From Dillenia suffruticosa (lineage: Eukaryota > Streptophyta > Magnoliopsida > Dilleniales > Dilleniaceae): DNA of 64,000 nucleotides. Every line of letters begins with the position of its first letter. Within the stretch, counting starts at the first letter, position 1. The stretch lies in assembly GCA_033439265.1 (NCBI GenBank), contig JAVTVX010000001.1, positions 21,160,608-21,224,607 on the forward strand, read 5' to 3'. The position numbers were made by a program, and so were the translations under genes. Positions 12,532 through 23,319 of this stretch are shown piece after piece. The notes under the pieces were generated by a model. The model had not been told where the DNA came from and ran no database searches. It was given only the letters and a program-made list of their open reading frames with translations.

Positions 12532-14298
12532 CTAGAATTTCCATGCAGAAAGAGAAATGATTGGTGTCCCCATCCACCCAACTAGTAGGCATTTCTCATC
12601 CATGTCCAAGGTACATTTGCTCCCACATGCAAATTTTTCTCGAATTAGGCTTGCTTGGTATAAGGTTGACATGCTTAATTCTGCCCCCATCAGCCCAAAC
12701 CTTGCAAAAAATGCCCTCCAAACATCTATCTTTACGTGACGAACTGTTCTTTCCCCTCCTTCCGCTGCCACAATGTTGCAGATCCCAAAACTGCAGTATG
12801 TTGATTCCATAGCCAACCTATTTGGATCCTCCCGGTCCATAGCATTTTCAAGGCAATCAAACAATGCACCAAAGTGAAAAAGGGACTCAATGAACCGGTT
12901 CCCAAAAACCAGCGAATTATGGCTTGCCTCCACTTCAGAGACCACCATTATACATGGATTGATGTTTCTTAGAACCCTCATCAATGATTCTAGCCGGGTG
13001 GGCTGTGAAATCATTGACTTTAGTGAAAATGGAGAGAACACAGCAACAACTTCTTCAGCATCTACCTGAAGGAGACTCTCATTGAGGTCTACCATGTCCG
13101 ACACCATAACCACCTGAAAAGAAAATGGCAAGTTCATGCTCTTGGCAAACACTGCCAACCTTGCACCTGTCTCCTCAATCTTGCCTTTTGATTTGGTTCC
13201 AATCGCTGTTATCTTGAGAGAATCAACAGGAGGTTCAGATCGAGACGCAAGAGCTTGCATAAAGATTGCCCAATGCACGCCACTCCTGATTCCAAGGTCA
13301 ACAAGATGAACTCTATTTGCCTGAGTGACACTTTCAATGATTGGTTGAATTCCACTGAAATGTGCAATTTGACCAAAAGGAATTACTTGGTAATATGCAA
13401 GGAGGGTGGGGCTTAGAGTCATCATTGAATCTTCGATGTCAGATGACAGACTGCTTCCCACTCCTTTGAATGCAATCCTTCCCGTTTCTCGATCAATTCT
13501 CTCTCTAAGAGCTTCACAGAAGTAATAAACAAGTCGCTGGACTGGATTCCCTGTTTTGGAACACAAATATTCACATTGTTCTAGCAAGTAATTCGCACGG
13601 TCAAACTGTTGATGACCAATTTTTTCTGCTGCAAACAGAAGCAACTGGGCAAGTTCAACACTTTTGGTCTCCTGAGAAGAGAGGCCAGCGAAATAAGAAC
13701 CAAAGGGATGAAACAGCATGCTGAGTTCATCAGGACTTTGGAAAGACTGTATGAACCTTGCTCCAGCCACTCTCAAAATTTCACTTGTAGATAATCCCTG
13801 GCCGTTACCACTGGGGCAGAGCTCTTCACTGCTCGGCTTCTTCTCATTTTGTGCTTCGGAGTATCTGAATCTGCTGCATCCATAATCAATCAAAAGATTA
13901 AGTGACCAAAGTGGGTCAGACACCAGAGGTTCCGAATTATGAAGTGAAAACTTTTCGAGCTGGGCTGTTTCTTCAACTGGCTTTGGGAGTAACGGTGAGG
14001 TTGTAATGCCATGTAAATAATCCAAACATCCATTTTCCACAAATGATTGTTGCCATTCATCTTGTTTATCGGCTGAGTTGTTCAACAAGTGACCATAATC
14101 AGAAGGTCGGAAATCAGTTCTTCCCAATTCCTGCCAGTCATCATGAGAAATAGTCCCCTCTGTCCAGTTCCCTTCTGCAGTTTCAGGATCAGTGGATGAA
14201 GCATTCTTGTTCTGACTTGGACAGCCAAAATTTAAGATCTCAAATGAAACCATCTCAAATGAAACCATGGCTTTCCTTTGATCGAGGATCAAGCTCAA
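12532..14298 (-). CDS. GRAS-family transcription regulator 1
   Basis: An intact, intronless 588-codon frame typical of GRAS proteins, which act in the nucleus as transcriptional regulators or co-regulators. The order is a variable N-terminus (1-170), leucine heptad repeat I (about 174-275), the VHIID-type motif VHLVD at 330-334 followed by LGIRSGVHW, leucine heptad repeat II (about 430-465), and a C-terminal SAW region (about 525-588) with WRAFFARFG and a final SLSAWKF. No DELLA or TVHYNP motif is present, so it is not a canonical DELLA repressor even if homologues carry that label. The start at MSLILDQRKA is chosen because the paralogous fragment at 5340 begins the same way. Residues 11-20 show a duplicated MVSFE from a 15-bp tandem repeat. 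Function within the GRAS family cannot be fixed from sequence alone. Confidence 0.92.
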   Translation of the reverse strand: MSLILDQRKAMVSFEMVSFEILNFGCPSQNKNASSTDPETAEGNWTEGTISHDDWQELGRTDFRPSDYGHLLNNSADKQDEWQQSFVENGCLDYLHGITTSPLLPKPVEETAQLEKFSLHNSEPLVSDPLWSLNLLIDYGCSRFRYSEAQNEKKPSSEELCPSGNGQGLSTSEILRVAGARFIQSFQSPDELSMLFHPFGSYFAGLSSQETKSVELAQLLLFAAEKIGHQQFDRANYLLEQCEYLCSKTGNPVQRLVYYFCEALRERIDRETGRIAFKGVGSSLSSDIEDSMMTLSPTLLAYYQVIPFGQIAHFSGIQPIIESVTQANRVHLVDLGIRSGVHWAIFMQALASRSEPPVDSLKITAIGTKSKGKIEETGARLAVFAKSMNLPFSFQVVMVSDMVDLNESLLQVDAEEVVAVFSPFSLKSMISQPTRLESLMRVLRNINPCIMVVSEVEASHNSLVFGNRFIESLFHFGALFDCLENAMDREDPNRLAMESTYCSFGICNIVAAEGGERTVRHVKIDVWRAFFARFGLMGAELSMSTLYQASLIREKFACGSKCTLDMDEKCLLVGWMGTPIISLSAWKF

Positions 14299-15406
14299 GT
14301 CTCAACTTCTGATCCTCAGTATCAGGGGAAAGTTTGCTCTTCTTCTATAACCTGGAACTTTTAAACTAATAAGGACAATATAGAAATCTGAGCTATGTCG
14401 TCTGCAATGTGGCCAGTTGGTAATTGAAAAATAAATGACAGTTGGATAATAATTTACAAGATAAAAGTTCCTAAGAAACTCAGTCAGAAAAGAAAGGACA
14501 ATTCCCCAGGGCATTCACCAATTGACAAGACTACTGGGCAAGTACTGTCAAAAATCATTTGCCATTGTATATGAAGAAAGAACAATTCTTGCTAGATAGA
14601 GCATTTGGAGGGTTCTCAGGAACCTCAATATGCCAAGCTGCCCGGTGCCACTATCAGCATTGAGAATGGTAAAGTATACCCTGAAAGAGGACATGTGAAG
14701 CAAATGGTGCAAGAAGTTAGTATTTTTGTCCCATTTATTTTTATTCTAGGCAAACAAAACCTTATCAATCCGCTGTATTGTCCTGGTAACATAATAAAAG
14801 AACTTGCTATGCTGGATTAACTCAATAAACCCTCTGGTACCCACTGTACAGCCCATGTGGTACCATGACCGATCTCTCCTTCACCCACCTGGAATTGAGA
14901 CTTCTTCACAAACTTTGTAACATGTTCCTAGGGGCACCACTGATGAATTTGTTGGATATTCAGAAAATGAAAAAGAGAGAAAGCAAAGAGATGATGGAGA
15001 AGAAGAGAAGAGAAAAGTTTTTTTTCTCCCCCTTCTTCGTTTATTTCTTTGATTTTCATAGAGTTACAAAAGATCCAACCAGAAATATTTAGGAGAGCTA
15101 AATATCAGGAATAGCAACCAAAATATTAGTAATCGTGGCAAAAACAGTGGACATATTGTGTTACTGTTTGCATCATAAATGATGTCATGCCATTCATCAA
15201 AACAATGGGGGGAAAGAGAGAGAGCGAGTAACCAATCAACAGAAGAAAAGCTTCTATTTTATTCATAGTAAATCAACCCGCCAAGGATTACTTCTCAACA
15301 TTTAAGCAACAACTATCCTCTTGACCACGATAATAAGCTGCTCTTAATAAAAATAGAAGTCCGGGTTCAGTTGAAAAATGTAAATTTGCATTACTTTAGG
15401 ATCTTC
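14299..15406. other. Spacer between GRAS 1 and GRAS 2
   Basis: The part nearest GRAS 1 (to about 14700) is its upstream region and is shared with 5341-5868. The rest, including 14865-15092, shows no recognisable protein. It presumably also holds the 3' flank of GRAS 2. Confidence 0.5.
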
Positions 15407-17134
15407 TCAACTAAGCTTCCAAATAGAAAGAGAATGAATTGGGGTACCTTTCCACCCAACAAGGAGGGCCTTTTCATCCATATCAAGTGTGCAATACCTC
15501 CCGCAGGTAAACTTTTCCACCAGCAAGCTTGCTTGGTGTAATGCAGAAGTGCTAAGGTCCATCTCTGCCAATCCAAACCGTGCAAAAAATGCTCTCCAAA
15601 TGTCATTTTTCACATGCCATATCACTCTTTCTGCTCCATCAGCTGCCACAATGTTGCGAATCCCCTCACGGAGATGTAAAGCTTCTGTCATCATCCGTGC
15701 CTGATCATTGCGAGTCATACAAGCTTCCAAGCAATCGAAAAAAGCACTATAGAAGAAAAGAGCTTCGGTGAATCTATTAAGAAAGATTGATGAATTATGG
15801 TTGGCCTCAACTTCAATGATCACCATAATCAATGGGTTTAGTTTCTTAATAACTCTAATAAGGGACTCCAAGCGATCCGGTTTTGAAATCAATGTGCACA
15901 AGTATATTGGAGCATACACGACAACCACCTCATCATCCTCTACCTTGAAAAGGCTTTCCTTAAGAAACTTCATATCCTGTACCATTACAATGTCAAATGA
16001 AAATGGGAAGTTCAGTGTTGTGGCAAAACTTGACAAATGTTTCCCTATATCCTCAAAGTTTTCTTTTGCAGTTGTTCCAACTGCAGTTATCTTCAAAAAC
16101 TCAAGTGAGGAATCACCTCGAGCCAAAAAGGCTTGCATTAGGAGTACCCACTGCACTCCACTTCTAATTCCGAAATCAATCAAGTGGACCTTTTTTGCTA
16201 GGGCCACATTTTCTAGGATGGCTTGGACAGCAGTGAATTCTGCAACTTGGAAAATGGGAATTTGCAGGTACAATGAAAGGGAAGAGTGGTTTGATAGCAA
16301 CATCGCTTGTTTGACATCAAAAGAGTCAACTTTTCCATAAGCATAACTCTTCGACTTGACTGTTCCTGTTTCTTGATTTATTCTCTCTTGAAGAGCTTCA
16401 CTGAAATAGAAGACAATTCTTTGCACCGGATTTCCAGTATCAGAAGACATATCATTGCACAAGTTGAGCAATTTGAGTGCACAATTGAATTGTTGACAGC
16501 TTATTTTCTCAGCAGAAGCTAGAAGAAGTTGAACAAGTTCTACGTATTTTGTCTCTTCTTCAGAGAGACCGCAGAGGGAAGAACTATATGGGTGGAAATT
16601 CGTGGATAGATCATCGATCTTTTGGGAAATATTTAAGACACTAGATCCAGCCACTTTCACAATCATCACAGTCGAAAATTTCCAACCACTGACCGAGCTG
16701 GATGTTGAATCTTTAGTCTTATAGCTTGTATTGAATCTTTTTCTGTTCAATCGCCTGAACCTGGTCTGAAGGGTCTTCAAAATCTCAACTGAACTCAAAG
16801 GAAATTCTTCTGGATTTTCCTTCCTCAGTTCAGCCGGTCCTCGAGATCCATCAAGCTTTGCTATCTTCCCTTGAGTTGGTTGATTTTGAGGATAGATGGT
16901 ATTGAAACTGATATCATCCGGAATGTAAGAACCTGAAAGAAGTTGTTGTTCATATTTGGACAACATAACTTCCTCCAGAGCTGCATAGTCTTGTAAGTAT
17001 CCAAATTCAGGCCAGGGGCCATTAATCTCTGCAGATTCCCCCCAACCTTCCCAGGTCTTAAAACCTTTAGAAGTGCTGTATTCATCTTGAACTTCAGCAA
17101 AATCAGATGGATAAAAATGCGGGACATTTTCCAT
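15407..17134 (-). CDS. GRAS-family transcription regulator 2
   Basis: An intact intronless gene. The open frame extends to 17386, but I place the start at the internal Met MENVPHFYPSDF (17134), giving 575 residues. The upstream 84 residues are hydrophobic and unlike GRAS proteins, and the neighbouring paralogue at 20063 also starts with MEN. Leucine heptad repeat I covers about 160-260. The VHIID motif is VHLID at 316-320 followed by FGIRSGVQW. Heptad repeat II is near 415-440, and the SAW region ends the protein with SLSIWKLS. Shared signatures such as IEVEANHNS, DCLEACM and WRAFFARFGL tie it to the other GRAS copies. No DELLA motif is seen. It is likely a nuclear transcriptional regulator; the specific pathway is unknown. 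Confidence 0.9.
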   Translation of the reverse strand: MENVPHFYPSDFAEVQDEYSTSKGFKTWEGWGESAEINGPWPEFGYLQDYAALEEVMLSKYEQQLLSGSYIPDDISFNTIYPQNQPTQGKIAKLDGSRGPAELRKENPEEFPLSSVEILKTLQTRFRRLNRKRFNTSYKTKDSTSSSVSGWKFSTVMIVKVAGSSVLNISQKIDDLSTNFHPYSSSLCGLSEEETKYVELVQLLLASAEKISCQQFNCALKLLNLCNDMSSDTGNPVQRIVFYFSEALQERINQETGTVKSKSYAYGKVDSFDVKQAMLLSNHSSLSLYLQIPIFQVAEFTAVQAILENVALAKKVHLIDFGIRSGVQWVLLMQAFLARGDSSLEFLKITAVGTTAKENFEDIGKHLSSFATTLNFPFSFDIVMVQDMKFLKESLFKVEDDEVVVVYAPIYLCTLISKPDRLESLIRVIKKLNPLIMVIIEVEANHNSSIFLNRFTEALFFYSAFFDCLEACMTRNDQARMMTEALHLREGIRNIVAADGAERVIWHVKNDIWRAFFARFGLAEMDLSTSALHQASLLVEKFTCGRYCTLDMDEKALLVGWKGTPIHSLSIWKLS

Positions 17135-18452
17135 CTTGAATTGGAACTTGGGGCAGAAGTTTTCCCAGTTGAATGCAGAGACGTACAGGAAAAAGTCTCT
17201 TGATAGAGGAGACACAATTCTTGTACTCATCAAAAAGCATTTTACTGACCAGATAGGAAATTTAAAAATGGAAAAAGTAAATTTTAGACAGAGAGAATGT
17301 TTGAATATTATTGGAGGAAGTTGATCTACAGGTTCTATCGACGAGGTGAGGAAAATGATTTGAGCATAAGAATTACCAATAAGCATATCAACAATGTGAC
17401 GAATAAAAAAATCAGGGAGTCATTCAAAGAACGTCACTGATGATGTAAAAGGACTTGTATTGCTACTTCTTCGCAAGGGACAAAGAAGAGCACTGCATCA
17501 AATTTGAGTTGCAGCTTTTGTTTTTTTCCTTATAAATTTTTTGTTGGGGATCTATTAAGTCTAAGAATTCATTTTACAGTTCCCCTGTACTCAATTATTC
17601 TCATATTGTGATTCTTCTCATCTGCCTGTAGTTTTTTTCCCGATTTGAGGTTTTCCACATAAATGTTTGTCTGATTTTCTCCCTCCTTTTCTTCCTTATT
17701 TCTAACACACACTACATGGAGAAGGTGATCAGGAAATTTGAAGATTATTTTAAATTGAACACTTGATCTAGCTACTTGTGGGTATGTTTTATGACTTGAT
17801 TGGGCATTTTCTGACGTATTAATTTTGGTGATTCTATTGATTTTTATCAACTATTTTTTATTTTGTTAGTAAAAGGATGCAAAAAGTTTGCTAAAGCTGC
17901 ATAATAAGCAAACTTGGTAACACTTGTCTTTACAACATAATCTTCTCTGACCCTATTTACTCCGGTTGAAGCTTTAGGTGTTTGGTGAAAAATATATCAG
18001 GATCAAGTTCCCAGCTTACCTCGGATCAAGCTTCAACTGTAAGACAGTTCATTCAAAGAGTTGATGAAATCCACCACTTGAAACAAGGTTTGGACTAATT
18101 ATCAGGACATTTTGGGAAAGGAGGTTTGATATGGAACCAAGTGGTTATGAGTTCAACTCACGCTGGTGGGTGTACCCCTCCGCATTTCCTTATTCCTAAC
18201 TAGATCTATGTCCCACCCTTATAACGCAAACATATGTACACAAGAAATTTATGACTGAAGCTTGTGGGACGATGGATTGTAATTTAAGGCTCCTTAGGCT
18301 TATATATTGTGATGCATAAAAAATTTACATATGTCATGAGAATACAAACAATGATCAATTCAATACAGAGATTTTGCAAGTATTTAGCTCACACAGTATG
18401 TAACACTATGTTTCACTAGTAGTGATTTTTAGCTCACACATGGAAATTTGCT
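17135..18452. other. Spacer between GRAS 2 and the GRAS pseudogene
   Basis: It contains the GRAS 2 upstream region and the 3' flank of the GRAS pseudogene. No further gene is seen. A weak tRNA-like stretch near 18120-18190 was considered and rejected as a SINE. Confidence 0.5.
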
Positions 18453-20063
18453 TTATTTGTTACAGTCCTTGATCCTCAGACAGAACTTCCAAGCAGAGAC
18501 AGAGTAAATTGGTGTGCCTTTCCAACCAATTTGCAAACAATTTCCCTTCATCTCAAGCTTGCAAGAGCTGCCACAAGCAAATCTGTTAGCCACCAAGTTA
18601 GCTTGGCACAAAGCTGATCTGCTTAATTGAACCTCCACCATTCCATAATGGGCAAAAAACGTTCTCCAAACATCAATCTTCACATGTCGAATATCTCTCC
18701 TCTCCCTCATTTGCTACAACGTTCTGAATTCCTCAATGGAGGAAGACCGCTTCAAACTTTATTCTGTTTTCATCATTTCGATCCATACAAGCTTCTAAGC
18801 AATCAAAATATGTACTATAGCAGAAGAGAGCTTCAGTAAAACGATTCACAAAAATGGGGAATTGAGGTTGGCTTCAACCTCAATGACAATCATCATTAGC
18901 ATAGAATCCATGGATTCAGGCTTTGCTACCAACATTGAGAGACATGAAGCAGCATAGACAGCAAGAACTTCCTCTGTGTCTATGTCAAATCGGTCTTTCC
19001 TGATACTTCTTATGTTAGTGACTAGAACAACCTTGAAAGAAAGTGGTATGTTCATAGTATTGGCGAAACTTACTAGCCTGTTTCTGATATTATTGATAGT
19101 ATCTTTTGATGTTGTTGTGATTATCGCAGTTATTTTCAGACGCTCCAGAGGACAATTTGGTTTGGCTGGTATAGCCTGCATGAAGTCAATCCATTGGACT
19201 CTGCTCCCAATTCCAAGATTGATCAAGCAGACTTTTTTGGATGAATCCACTTGCTCAACAATTTCTTGGACTGCTGCAAATTGTGCAACTTGAGAGAAGG
19301 GAATTCTTTGACAGGTATATGCAATAAACATTTGATTTGAGTTCAATCAAAAGGGGTCATCCTCTTCTTCTTCTCTACCACTCAATCTTTTTGTTGTGAA
19401 TCTTCCTGTTCCATTGTCAATCTTTTCTTGAAGTGCTTCTGAGAAATAGCTCACAACTCTTTTAACTGAATTTCCAGTACTCGAGCAGAAGAGAAAACAG
19501 AATGCAGACATGAACTGTTGACAATCTATTTTCTTAGCAGAAGCTAGTAAGAGTTGAGCGAGTTCCATATTTCTCCTGTCCTCTTCACAGAGCTCAAACA
19601 TCGAACTACCATAAGGGTGGCTAAACATAAAGTGATCCTCTGCACTCTTAGCACAAGACTGAATGTACACTGCTCCAGCAGCCCTCATCACTTCTGTTGA
19701 CAACTTTTGCCCCTTAACAGCAACATCAGCTATTGCAGGTAGATATGCATCATCTTCAAGCTCTATAGTCTTCTGCGGCTGACATTGCCGACTAGACATG
19801 TGAAAAAAGTTGCAGTTGAAATCTCCAAAAATCCCAGAATCTGAAGACAGTTGCTGTTCTTTTTCTTGTTCTTGTGGCATATATTTGGAGGATGAAAAAC
19901 GTTCCTCAGCTGGATACTCTTGATTGAAGCAAATGTTAGGCAAGATAAAATCGAAGTAGTCATTCTCTTTACACAGTTCTGTTTCATGGGAAAGACTGTC
20001 CTTCAAAAGACTATATGTATCTTGATCTTCACAAAGATCAAACCAAGAGAAATCATTTTCCAT
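18453..20063 (-). pseudogene. GRAS-family pseudogene (third full-length paralogue)
   Basis: Reading from MENDFSWFDLCEDQD at 20063, the first 238 codons are GRAS-like up to EEEEDDPF. There a TGA (19349-19347) interrupts the frame, and the same frame then continues as LNSNQMFIAYTCQRIPFSQV. A frameshift follows after EVEANLNSPF near 18846. The next part (NRFTEALFCYSTYFDCLEACM) contains another TGA where the paralogue has LREGIRN. A second frameshift near 18712 leads into RDIRHVKIDVWRTFFAHYG and a normal SAW ending, SVSAWKF. At least two stops and two frameshifts make a functional full-length GRAS protein very unlikely. Nearly the full length is kept, so the loss is more recent than in the 4.5 kb fragment. 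Confidence 0.9.
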
Positions 20064-21860
20064 CTAAAAATAAGAAGCTGGCATGCTTCATACAGATCCT
20101 AACTTGGTAAGTTACCTTTCAGCAAACAGATATGCGGAGTGACGATATCCTTTGGATGTTATGTGGACAACATGAGTCAAAAATCAAATAGATCAAATCT
20201 TATGCAGTAGTTGATCTCAATATATTTTAACTAATTTTTTATCAAATATTTGCTTCAATTAATCAAAACATGTCGATGATCTGATAAAAATTTGTCAAAA
20301 CATGCTGATACCAACTTTTACATAAAATTTGATATATTTGGTCCTCGACTTATTTGGTCTTTTGCCCATTTGATCTATGTAGTATTACTCTATCACGTGT
20401 CTTGTCTAGTGAAGAATGTGTGAAAAAGCAAACTGTGGAGAAGCTGTTTGACTTGGTCTTTCACTTTGGGATCTCAAGAACATTTTCCGGTGACATTAGT
20501 ATATGGATTTTGTTGATGAAAGCCTGCAGTGTGGCAGCAAATGAAGTCAGTATCTGAAGAATGCTAATGGGAGGTGGCAGAGAGAGATCACAACAAGGCT
20601 AGGCATATCATTAAATCTAACTTACTTTTCTTAGTAATTCGATATCTCTCTAGAATGAAAGAGAATAAAATTATAAGATTGTAATTACACACTCGAAGTC
20701 CATCCAAATCCTTGGCAAGTTGGAGATGGACTTTATCTCGAAAAAATGTAAGAGATATATACACAGAGCTTCTCTAGCATGTTTGCCTAGTGTGTTTAAT
20801 TTGTAAGACATTCCATCAGTCGGGAGATTTTGATTTTGATCTTGATCGGCTTAACCCTTAAAAGTTGGATTTTAGCACTTTTCTAGCTTGTACTGTTGTA
20901 AAATTTTATTTATCATTATGAACAAAGATTCAAACATATAATTGAGAGTTGAGTTGAGTTTAGTACTCAAATAGATGCATAGTTATAAAATTTTATACAT
21001 GAGCCAAATAAAAAGATTGTCATTTTTTAGTGCAAATTAAAAATGAAAATTTTCTTGAAATAACTTTTTAATTAAATATTGAATCATCTTTTTTTGCACA
21101 ACATTCTCATAATAAGAGAAATGGCAAATCTTCGGTTATAAAATCAACAATAAATATATCATAATTACTTTCTTCTTCAAAATAATATTATTTACAAAAA
21201 TTTGTTAAAATTTCTTTATAAAAGAATAAAGAAATTTATTACGATTCGAGTTTTCACCGAACAAATCTGAATCCATGTTTTCTTTCTATGTCAACAGTTA
21301 TGAATATTGATTCAGTTAAAAAAATGGTTGAGTTCTAAGTAGTTTCATACATGAGGCTATAGATTTTACATATGATGCAAGTAAAAGATATTGCATGACC
21401 TTTTATATCACGACGAATCGACAAGTTGTTTGTTACAAAATCAACGACAAATTTATAACAATACCTTTATTCTTTTTTTGGGGTATATAAGAAGTCTCAA
21501 ATTCGAGACATTTATGAGGGGAGTGAGATAGTGTCAGTTAAGTTATAGCCCATCGGCATAATGCCTTTATCCTTAAGATGTTACAAAGATGTTATTTGCT
21601 ACAAAGTCCACTTAAGGTTTTGGCGTAGAAAAACAGTTTGACTATTTTTGTTTTTTATTTTTTGAAATTATCTGCTAATCCGCTGGATGGCTCAGACTTG
21701 AAATTAACGGATGTCGATTGCCTGATTATAGCATAGAGGAAGAAGGAAGTTCCCATTTGATCAAGCCCTTCGTGCTGCTAGACAGGTAAAATGAAGGCTG
21801 TCACGTACTAAAAATAAAATGAAGATAATAAATTCAAGAAAAGACTGTCTAGAGAAAACC
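20064..21860. other. Intergenic DNA, GRAS pseudogene to STP pseudogene
   Basis: Mostly AT-rich, with no recognisable coding sequence. It contains the small SINE at 21472-21559. Confidence 0.5.
21472..21559 (-). mobile_element. Short tRNA-derived SINE with target-site duplication
   Basis: On the minus strand it reads from about 21559. It has a box A-like TATAACTTAACTGACA and a box B-like TGTCTCGAATTTGAGACTT, and ends with CCCC followed by an A-rich tail. The flanking direct repeats AATACCTTTATT (21460-21471) and AATGCCTTTATC (21560-21571) match at 10 of 12 positions. It has the same length and layout as the unit at 6227-6314. Confidence 0.6.
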
Positions 21861-21870
21861 TATATAACAG
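21861..21870 (+). promoter_or_regulatory. Candidate TATA box of the former STP gene
   Basis: A TATATAA-type motif lies about 120 bases upstream of the STP start codon and is followed by a CT-rich leader. The promoter region may be preserved although the gene is broken; position and composition are the only support. Confidence 0.4.
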
Positions 21871-22286
21871 CCAAGCACGTTGCGAACCAAGACACAAGCT
21901 TTCTCACTCTCTTACTCTCGCTTTCCCTTTCTCTCTCCCCTTTTCTCTGGAATTTTGGTTCTGTGAAGTCAGGTATCAAAAATGGCAAACACAGGTTATG
22001 AAGCGGATTTCAAATCCAAAATGGCAGCGTATGTGTTATTTTGTTGGATCTTTGCAGCCTTTGGAGGCTTAATGTTCGGTTATGACATTGGAATTTCAGG
22101 TGAGTTAACTAATCTTCTTGATCCTAAAATGAATTTGCAATTATGTCTTTTCAATTCTTTAAGTCGGAATATCGATTTCTAACAGTTGGTTTTCATTGTT
22201 TGGTTTAGGAGGAGTGACGTCCATGGATGACTTCTTGATCAAATTCTTCCCACATGTTCGTGAGAAGAAGCTGCACGTCCATGAAG

Positions 22287-22291
22287 ACAAC
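22287..22291 (+). repeat. Target-site duplication, left copy (ACAAC)
   Basis: ACAAC immediately precedes the left LTR and is repeated at 29333-29337 after the right LTR. Removing the element and one copy restores the transporter reading frame across GAAGACAACTATTGC. Confidence 0.95.
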
Positions 22292-22781
22292 TGTTGGTTA
22301 TTGATGCCCATTATGGGCATTTGGGTAATTAAGGAATGGGGTAACTCCCATCCTTAATTACCATTAACCAATATTTTGGTAACCCCCAACCAATTAAGTG
22401 AATTGGTCTTACCTTCCTTCTGAGAGAGAAAACAATAGAGAAAACTCTCATTCTCCTACCTTGTGTGTGGAGAGAAGCCATGTGAGGCAACTATGGAGGC
22501 TAGGGTTTCACATATTCTCTAGAGAGAGAAACTAGAGAGAGGGATGGAGATTTTCGCGTAGGAAAATCTCCCATCGTCAGACGATTCACCGGACATGAGG
22601 ATTGCGGCGTTGTGATGCTGTGGTGGTGATTCGACTAACCTCGTGATCACCATCCGACCGTGCGATCCGTTCGAGGGAAATCGCGACACGGTAGATTTTG
22701 GAGACCGCCCAATAGAGGTATTTATCCCGAAAATTCCGATCTATTTAATTCACGCTTCCGCATGCGCGATTAAATCCAACA
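22292..22781 (+). repeat. 5' LTR of the Copia element
   Basis: Begins TGTTGG and ends CCAACA. Near its start it contains two perfect or near-perfect inverted repeats (GCCCATTATGGGC, and TAATTAAGG paired with CCTTAATTA). It differs from the 3' LTR at four positions by eye: around 22451 (A against C), 22543 (G against T), 22678 (A against C) and 22740 (T against C). Confidence 0.95.
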
Positions 22782-22782
22782 T

Positions 22783-22794
22783 TGGTATCAGAGC
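22783..22794 (+). promoter_or_regulatory. Primer binding site, initiator tRNA-Met
   Basis: TGGTATCAGAGC starts one base after the 5' LTR. It is the usual plant Copia primer site, complementary to the 3' end of initiator tRNA-Met, and primes minus-strand cDNA. Confidence 0.93.
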
Positions 22795-23319
22795 GGGTTG
22801 GATTTAATTTAAAATAATTTTCGGAATTGTATTTGGGATTTTAAAATTTTGGGGTCCGGATCACGGATGAGTTTCGTGAATCCGAGAACACCGTAGGAAT
22901 ACCCATGGCCCAAGGATTACAAATATATTTTTTGTTTAATTTTCGGAGCATGTTTGGGCCATGAAATGTCCGGTCGAAGTTTGCGACCCTACGGACATAA
23001 AACCCTTAGATCTGTAGCTTTAGAGGGCGGATCGATGCATGAAAAAATTATAAATGTGTTCCTTGCATCTAGATCTATTGTTTTATGTCTTTTATTGTGA
23101 GTTTTGGGTGCCGGAAACTGGGATTTCCGAATGGCCGCGGAGGGCCGCGACTGGGGTGGTTGATTTCCAGAATTTTTGGGATTGAATCCTCCTAAAATCG
23201 AGTGTAGGATGTTTGGAGGATACCTACAAATATTTCCCAGTCGAAAAATGCAAGAAAAAACAGCCGGATTGGTGTTTTCCAGAAAACGGGTCGAAAAACC
23301 CGTTACAGGACCCGTCGGG

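Noticed and set aside
17135-17386. N-terminal extension of GRAS 2 to the first Met of the open frame
   Set aside because: The 84 extra residues are hydrophobic and unlike GRAS N-termini; the paralogue begins at an equivalent MEN start.
18117-18200. tRNA-like stretch (TGGAACCAAGTGG...GAGTTCAACTC)
   Set aside because: It has weak box A/B resemblance but no A-tail and no target duplication, so a SINE call is not supported.
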